The notes under the pieces were generated by a model that saw only the letters and a list, made by a program, of their open reading frames with translations, was not told where the DNA came from and made no database searches. Source: Clostridium sp. CAG:253 (GTDB lineage Bacteria > Bacillota > Clostridia > Lachnospirales > Lachnospiraceae). From it: a DNA stretch of 10,256 bases. The DNA is taken from the NCBI GenBank assembly GCA_000436755.1, contig FR887310.1, positions 13,643 through 23,898 on the forward strand. Direction: 5' to 3'. The position numbers were made by a program, and so were the translations under genes. Shown here piece after piece: positions 6,520 to 10,256 of the stretch (position 1 is the stretch's first letter; every line of letters starts with the position of its first letter).

Positions 6520-6539
6520 TAGAGAAAGGGAGTAAGAAG

Positions 6540-7643
6540 ATGTCAGAATCTATTAGAGTTGCTCAAATTATGGGTAAGCTTTGGGCTGGTGGAGTTGAAA
6601 TGGTTGTTTTCAACTACTATAGAGCAATTGACAAAAATAAAGTTCAATTTGATTTTTATTACGATGAGGATTCAACAGTAGCCCCACCACAGGATTTAGT
6701 TGCTATGGGAGCTAGATTTATTCAAATTCCACCATATCAAAAACTACCAATCTATCTTAAAACTCTGAAAAAGCATTTTAAAGAAAATAATTATACAATT
6801 GTTCATTCGCATATTAATACACTTAGCGTATTTCCATTATATATGGCATGGAGATGTAAAGTGCCTGTAAGAATAGCTCATAACCATAGCGTTCCAGGCG
6901 GCGAGAGTATAAAAAGAACTGCGTTGAAATATGTATTAAGAGTAACATCAAAAATGTTTCCTACTGATTATTTCGCTTGTTCAGAAAAGGCTGGTAGATG
7001 GCTGTTTGGCGATAAAAATTTCGAAGTTGGAAAAGTTACGGTAATAAAAAATGCCATAGATTTTGAACGATTTAGACCAGATGATGAGGTAATTAAACCT
7101 CTTAAAGAAAAATACGAACTAGATGGTAAGTTTGTGATAGGACATGTTGGACGATTCACCTTTGCTAAGAATCATAGATTTTTGATAGATATATTTAAGA
7201 ATATTGTAATAAGAAAAGAAAATGCAGTACTTATGTTAGTTGGTGATGGGGAGATGAACGAACAAATTCATTCATGGGTTAAAGATGCTGAAATTGAGGA
7301 TAAAGTAGTATTCGTGGGTCAAGTGACTAATCCTGAATTGTATTATCGGTTAGCGAACGTAATGGTATTGCCTTCTGTTTTTGAAGGTCTCTCACTCAGT
7401 ACAATTGAGAGTCAAATTGCTGGTGTTCCAGTTGTAGTATCTACGGCGATTCCGGAGGAAGCGGTTATTAGCAATTGTTGTGTTAGACTAGATCTTACTA
7501 GTGAAGAGTGGTGTGATACAATTTTAAGTATTGCTAATAAACAAGTTGTTTTAGATGCGCGAAGTAATAGTTATGACATAACTAAAGCTGTTCTTAAATT
7601 GGAAGAAATATATAGAAAAAAAGTAGGTGAAAATAATGCCTAA
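6540..7643 (+). CDS. GT4-family glycosyltransferase (EpsF-like)
   Basis: This is a retaining GT-B glycosyltransferase expected to add one sugar to the lipid-linked repeat unit on the cytoplasmic membrane face. Of 367 residues, the N-terminal domain has RVAQIMGKLWAGGVE (6-20), the typical glycine-rich acceptor-side loop, and VHSHINTLS (88-96). The C-terminal domain has IGHVGRFTFAKNH (200-212), MLVGDGE (232-238) and the EX7E donor-site motif, with E282 and E290 in FEGLSLSTIE. ATG 6540 is preferred to ATG 6516, because AGGGAG at 6527-6532 lies 7 bases upstream and the extra 8 residues are not family-like; translation from 6516 coupled to the small upstream frame remains possible. Eight of nine Gln codons are CAA, the opposite of cpsC and cpsD. 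Sugar specificity cannot be read. Confidence 0.92.
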   Translation: MSESIRVAQIMGKLWAGGVEMVVFNYYRAIDKNKVQFDFYYDEDSTVAPPQDLVAMGARFIQIPPYQKLPIYLKTLKKHFKENNYTIVHSHINTLSVFPLYMAWRCKVPVRIAHNHSVPGGESIKRTALKYVLRVTSKMFPTDYFACSEKAGRWLFGDKNFEVGKVTVIKNAIDFERFRPDDEVIKPLKEKYELDGKFVIGHVGRFTFAKNHRFLIDIFKNIVIRKENAVLMLVGDGEMNEQIHSWVKDAEIEDKVVFVGQVTNPELYYRLANVMVLPSVFEGLSLSTIESQIAGVPVVVSTAIPEEAVISNCCVRLDLTSEEWCDTILSIANKQVVLDARSNSYDITKAVLKLEEIYRKKVGENNA

Positions 7644-8436
7644 AGTCTCGGTAATAATGGGAATTTATAATTGTAAAAATTTTGATTTATTAAATAAAAG
7701 TATTGATTCAATACTAAATCAAACTTTTGATGATTTTGAATTCATTATATGTAACGACGGATCTACAAATGACACACTTGGATTTTTGAAAGAGCAAGAA
7801 AAAAAGGATAGGAGAATTAAAATCGTATCTTATGAAAAAAATCAAGGGCTAAACTACGCCTTAAATAGATGTTTACAGGAAGCAAGTGGTGAGTACATTG
7901 CTAGACAGGATGATGATGATATTTCTTATTCAGATAGACTGAGAAAAGAATTGTGTTTTTTAGAACAAAATCAAGAGTATGCAATCGTAGGCACTTTAGC
8001 CGATGTGTTCGATGACTCTGGTGTATGGGGCGAGTATAAAAACCCAGAAAAGCCAATAAAAAATGACTTCTATTGGAACAGTCCTTTTATGCATCCAACT
8101 ATTATGATTCGTAAAGAGGCATATGAAGCTGTTGGAGGATATAGAATTTCAAAGGAAACAAGAAGATGCGAAGATATCGACTTGTTTATGAGAATGTACG
8201 CAAAAAGTTATAAAGGGTATAATCTCCAAGAAAAATTATACGCATATAGAATGATTAATGACCCTAATGTTAAATATCGTCCAATGAAATATAGGGTAGA
8301 CGAAGCAATAGTAAAGTACAAAGGATATAAAGCTATGGGAAATTTACTTGGTGGTATTCCGTATGTGATTAAGCCTATTTTAGTTGGTTTAATTCCTAAG
8401 AGGATTTTATATCAGATAAAGAAAAGCAGATATTAA
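7636..8436 (+). CDS. GT2-family glycosyltransferase
   Basis: This is an inverting GT-A glycosyltransferase of 266 residues, likely to add a further sugar to the repeat unit. It starts PKVSVIMGIYNCKNF and shows the nucleotide-binding motif NDGST (40-44), the metal-binding acidic cluster ARQDDDDIS (89-97) and a CEDIDLFMR segment (178-186) supplying the likely catalytic base. HPTIMIRKEAYEAVGGYR (153-170) is the typical acceptor-side segment. The last 35 residues are more hydrophobic (PYVIKPILVGLIP) and may rest on the membrane. ATG 7636 is chosen because AGGTGA at 7625-7630 lies 5 bases upstream; an in-frame GTG at 7627 overlaps that site. It overlaps the preceding gene by 8 bases, so the two are probably translated together. 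Six of nine Gln codons are CAA. Confidence 0.92.
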   Translation: MPKVSVIMGIYNCKNFDLLNKSIDSILNQTFDDFEFIICNDGSTNDTLGFLKEQEKKDRRIKIVSYEKNQGLNYALNRCLQEASGEYIARQDDDDISYSDRLRKELCFLEQNQEYAIVGTLADVFDDSGVWGEYKNPEKPIKNDFYWNSPFMHPTIMIRKEAYEAVGGYRISKETRRCEDIDLFMRMYAKSYKGYNLQEKLYAYRMINDPNVKYRPMKYRVDEAIVKYKGYKAMGNLLGGIPYVIKPILVGLIPKRILYQIKKSRY

Positions 8437-8453
8437 TTAGGAGAGATTAGAAA

Positions 8454-9284
8454 ATGAAAATTTTAGTAACAGGTGCAAATGGATATCTAGGTTCAGGAAT
8501 TGTTGAGGATATTTTAAATAACGGTAATGAAGTTGTCGCAGTAGATTTTAAATTGGACCGTGTTGATGATCGAGCTGAGAAAGTAGCTTGTAATCTTTTT
8601 GAAATTGAAAATCCATACGAGTACTTTGGTAAGCCAGATGTACTTTGCCACTTTGCTTGGAGAGATGGATTTGTGCATTACTCTAATGCACATATCAATG
8701 ATCTTCCGGCTCATTTCAACTTCATTAAGAACATGGTAGAAGCAGGATGCAAACATATCGCAGCAATGGGAAGTATGCATGAAATTGGATTCTTTGAAGG
8801 TTCTATCAACGAATCAACTCCATGCCATCCTACAACTCCATACGGAATAGGAAAGAATGCTCTTAGAGATTTAACTGATATGTTATGTAAGCAAAATAAC
8901 TGTGTATTTCAGTGGATGAGAGGATATTACATCGTTGGTAATTCTAAGTTCGGTTCTTCTATCTTCTCGAAGATTGCTGCAGCGGTAGAAGAAGGAAAGA
9001 AAGATTTCCCATTTACTTTAGGACAGAATCAGTATGATTTTATTGACTATCCGGATTTCTGCACTCAAGTTGCAGCTGTTGTAGGTCAGAACCAGGAACA
9101 GGGAATTATCAACATTTGTTCTGGCAGGCCTGAGAAATTAGCTGATAGAGTAGAAAGATTTATCAAAGAAAACAATTACGACATTAAGCTTCAATACGGT
9201 GTGTTCCCTGATAGACCTTATGATTCAAAGGCTATTTGGGGCGACAGCACTAAGATTGAAAAGATTATGAATAGGGCTAGATAA
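8454..9284 (+). CDS. NAD(P)-dependent epimerase/dehydratase-type sugar-nucleotide enzyme (extended SDR)
   Basis: This is a short-chain dehydrogenase/reductase of the extended group, acting on a nucleotide-activated sugar. The Rossmann motif TGANGYLG (6-13) is at the N-terminus. The catalytic residues are seen as S107 (AAMGSMHE) and the Y130-x3-K134 pair in PYGIGK. An NPTTPYG-like context, here HPTTPYGIGK, and YDFIDYPDF (194-202) are typical of the family. With 276 residues it is shorter than UDP-glucose 4-epimerase or dTDP-glucose dehydratase and closer in size to reductases such as RmlD-like or GDP-sugar reductases; the substrate remains open. AGGAGAG at 8439-8445 lies 8 bases before the ATG. 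Codon use differs from its neighbours, with more ATC and TTC and six of nine Gln codons as CAG, which may mean a separate origin or higher expression. Confidence 0.85.
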   Translation: MKILVTGANGYLGSGIVEDILNNGNEVVAVDFKLDRVDDRAEKVACNLFEIENPYEYFGKPDVLCHFAWRDGFVHYSNAHINDLPAHFNFIKNMVEAGCKHIAAMGSMHEIGFFEGSINESTPCHPTTPYGIGKNALRDLTDMLCKQNNCVFQWMRGYYIVGNSKFGSSIFSKIAAAVEEGKKDFPFTLGQNQYDFIDYPDFCTQVAAVVGQNQEQGIINICSGRPEKLADRVERFIKENNYDIKLQYGVFPDRPYDSKAIWGDSTKIEKIMNRAR

Positions 9285-9887
9285 ATGAATGCTATAAAAA
9301 GAATCTACCATATCCTTGTGAAACGAGAAGTGAAGTCAGTTTTATATACGAAAAGATTTAAAAAATTTGGGAATAATTCTGTTTTGTATAAACCTTTAAT
9401 TATAAGGGCTCATTCAGATATTAGTATAGGTGATAATACAACTATATTAAATGGTGTAAGAATGCAGGTCTATAATGACTTGACTAGAAGAGATTCAAAA
9501 TTAGAGATAGGTAATGATTGTTATATTGGTTATAATAATACTTTTTTAGCCGGAGGCGATATCATTATTGAGGATGGCGTTTTAATGGCGAGTAATATAC
9601 TTATTTCTAGCGAAAATCATTCTGTTAATCCAGAAGATGATAAATATTATATGGATCAGAAATTAGAATGTGAGTCTGTAGTAGTTGGTGAAGGAAGTTG
9701 GCTTGGCGAAAATTGTAAAATTCTTCCAGGCGTAAAAATCGGAAAGAAATGTGTAATTGGGGCAGGTAGTATAGTAACTAAATCAATACCTGATTATTGT
9801 ATTGCTGTTGGAAGTCCTGCAAAAATTATAAAAAAATATGATGTCAATCAGCATAAATGGATCGTATATAAAGAGGTGAAATCGTGA
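9285..9887 (+). CDS. Left-handed beta-helix O-acetyltransferase
   Basis: This is an acyltransferase of the hexapeptide-repeat family (LacA/Maa/WbbJ type), expected to move an acetyl group from acetyl-CoA to a sugar hydroxyl of the repeat unit or its precursor. The 200-residue protein shows hexapeptide-like turns from ISIGDNTTI (46-54) through LEIGNDCYIG (73-82) and DIIIEDGVLMA (92-102). A loop carries the likely catalytic His, H112 in SSENHSVNP. Two more repeats follow at VVVGEGSWLG (132-141) and VKIGKKCVIGAGSIV (150-164). The family signature AVGSPAKIIKKY (174-185) closes the domain. Its ATG follows the previous stop with no gap, and a weak AGGG site lies at 9273-9276, so coupling is likely. 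All three Gln codons are CAG. Confidence 0.92.
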   Translation: MNAIKRIYHILVKREVKSVLYTKRFKKFGNNSVLYKPLIIRAHSDISIGDNTTILNGVRMQVYNDLTRRDSKLEIGNDCYIGYNNTFLAGGDIIIEDGVLMASNILISSENHSVNPEDDKYYMDQKLECESVVVGEGSWLGENCKILPGVKIGKKCVIGAGSIVTKSIPDYCIAVGSPAKIIKKYDVNQHKWIVYKEVKS

Positions 9888-10256
9888 TTTATCTTAGAAT
9901 GGATGGAAGAATAGGAAACCAGTTATTTATGTATGCTTTTGCTAAATCAGTGAGCAAAAAGCGTGGAGACGAATTGATTGTTATAGATGATTATGAAGCG
10001 ATAAAGAGAGATTACAAGAATTCATTGGTGGATTATGATTTGAAGAATGTTCAATATGTTCACGATCACAAAATGTTAAACAAGCCAGGATTTATCAAAC
10101 AAAATATTATTTTCTTTTTTTATAGAGTACTAAGGAAAAAGATGAACTTTAATACACGATTTAAAATGGAAAAATTTTTACAAAGATTTTTCAATAGAAA
10201 TGGACTTATTTTGTGCGAAAATGGCTACCTTGAATATAATCTTCCAAAAGCAAAGA
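9884..10256 (+). CDS. GT11-family fucosyltransferase (alpha-1,2 type), 3' end outside window
   Basis: The frame runs open to the window edge, so only the first 124 codons are seen. It begins with GTG in a GTGA overlap with the previous stop; GAGGTGA at 9873-9879 lies 4 bases upstream. The N-terminus reads VIYLRMDGRIGNQLFMYAFA, matching the GT11 donor-site motif usually seen as GGLGNQLFQYAFA, with Arg in place of the second Gly and Ile in place of Leu. SLVDYDLKNVQYV (46-58) also fits the family. An in-frame ATG at 9899 falls just before this motif and would remove the first strand, so GTG is preferred. The enzyme would transfer fucose from GDP-fucose. The HxRxxD-type motif lies beyond the visible part, so activity cannot be judged. 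Confidence 0.82.
   Translation, partial: MIYLRMDGRIGNQLFMYAFAKSVSKKRGDELIVIDDYEAIKRDYKNSLVDYDLKNVQYVHDHKMLNKPGFIKQNIIFFFYRVLRKKMNFNTRFKMEKFLQRFFNRNGLILCENGYLEYNLPKAK

Larger units (their letters stand above)
5868..6539 (+). other. Non-coding junction and leader between loaP and the glycosyltransferase cassette
   Basis: About 670 bases without a full-length gene. From left to right it holds an AT-rich spacer, a bulged hairpin (5939-5981), a terminator-like hairpin with a T8 tract (5993-6031), a second stem overlapping it (6018-6043), an antisense transposase remnant (about 6085-6336), a perfect palindrome (6355-6373), a weak A/T-rich hairpin (6422-6440) and a 17-codon reading frame (6466-6519). 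A weak promoter-like pair, TTGAAA at 5911-5916 and TATGAA at 5933-5938, is not strong enough to call. The position directly after loaP and before the long cassette suits a LoaP-controlled leader; that is inference from the known LoaP arrangement. Confidence 0.6.

Overview
The window is part of an extracellular or capsular polysaccharide locus of the Wzy-dependent type. All intact genes lie on the plus strand. The DNA is AT-rich with purine-rich Shine-Dalgarno sites. The gene set (PHP-type phosphatase, Wzz-like modulator and BY-kinase, polyisoprenyl-phosphate sugar transferase, LoaP-like NusG paralogue) points to a Gram-positive gut-type clostridium, most likely Lachnospiraceae. That placement is inferred from gene content and base composition, not from a marker gene.

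Region 1 (2-5867) is the conserved head of the locus. It holds the end of an unrecognised multi-pass membrane protein, then the tyrosine-phosphorylation module cpsB-cpsC-cpsD, the initiating sugar transferase, and a LoaP-type processive antiterminator with an unusual second KOW-like domain. Genes are tightly packed, with short gaps or 8-base overlaps.

Region 2 (5868-6539) has no full gene. It contains a bulged hairpin just after loaP, a terminator-like hairpin with a T8 tract that competes with a neighbouring hairpin, a decayed transposase start on the minus strand (about 6085-6336) with one in-frame stop, a perfect palindrome, and a 17-codon reading frame with its own ribosome binding site that touches the next gene. 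It looks like the junction between the conserved head and the exchangeable cassette, and possibly the leader where LoaP acts.

Region 3 (6540-10256) is the serotype-type cassette: a GT4 glycosyltransferase, a GT2 glycosyltransferase, an extended-SDR sugar-nucleotide enzyme, a left-handed beta-helix O-acetyltransferase, and the start of a GT11-type fucosyltransferase cut by the window edge. Glutamine codons change from almost all CAG in cpsC and cpsD to mostly CAA in the two GT genes, which fits separate origins.

Working model: the sugar transferase puts the first sugar on undecaprenyl phosphate, the cassette enzymes extend and decorate the repeat unit (probably with fucose and acetyl groups), CpsB, CpsC and CpsD control chain length and export, and LoaP lets RNA polymerase read through terminators into the long cassette. 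No wholly new system is evident. The most interesting parts are the two-KOW LoaP and the structured, transposon-scarred leader that follows it.
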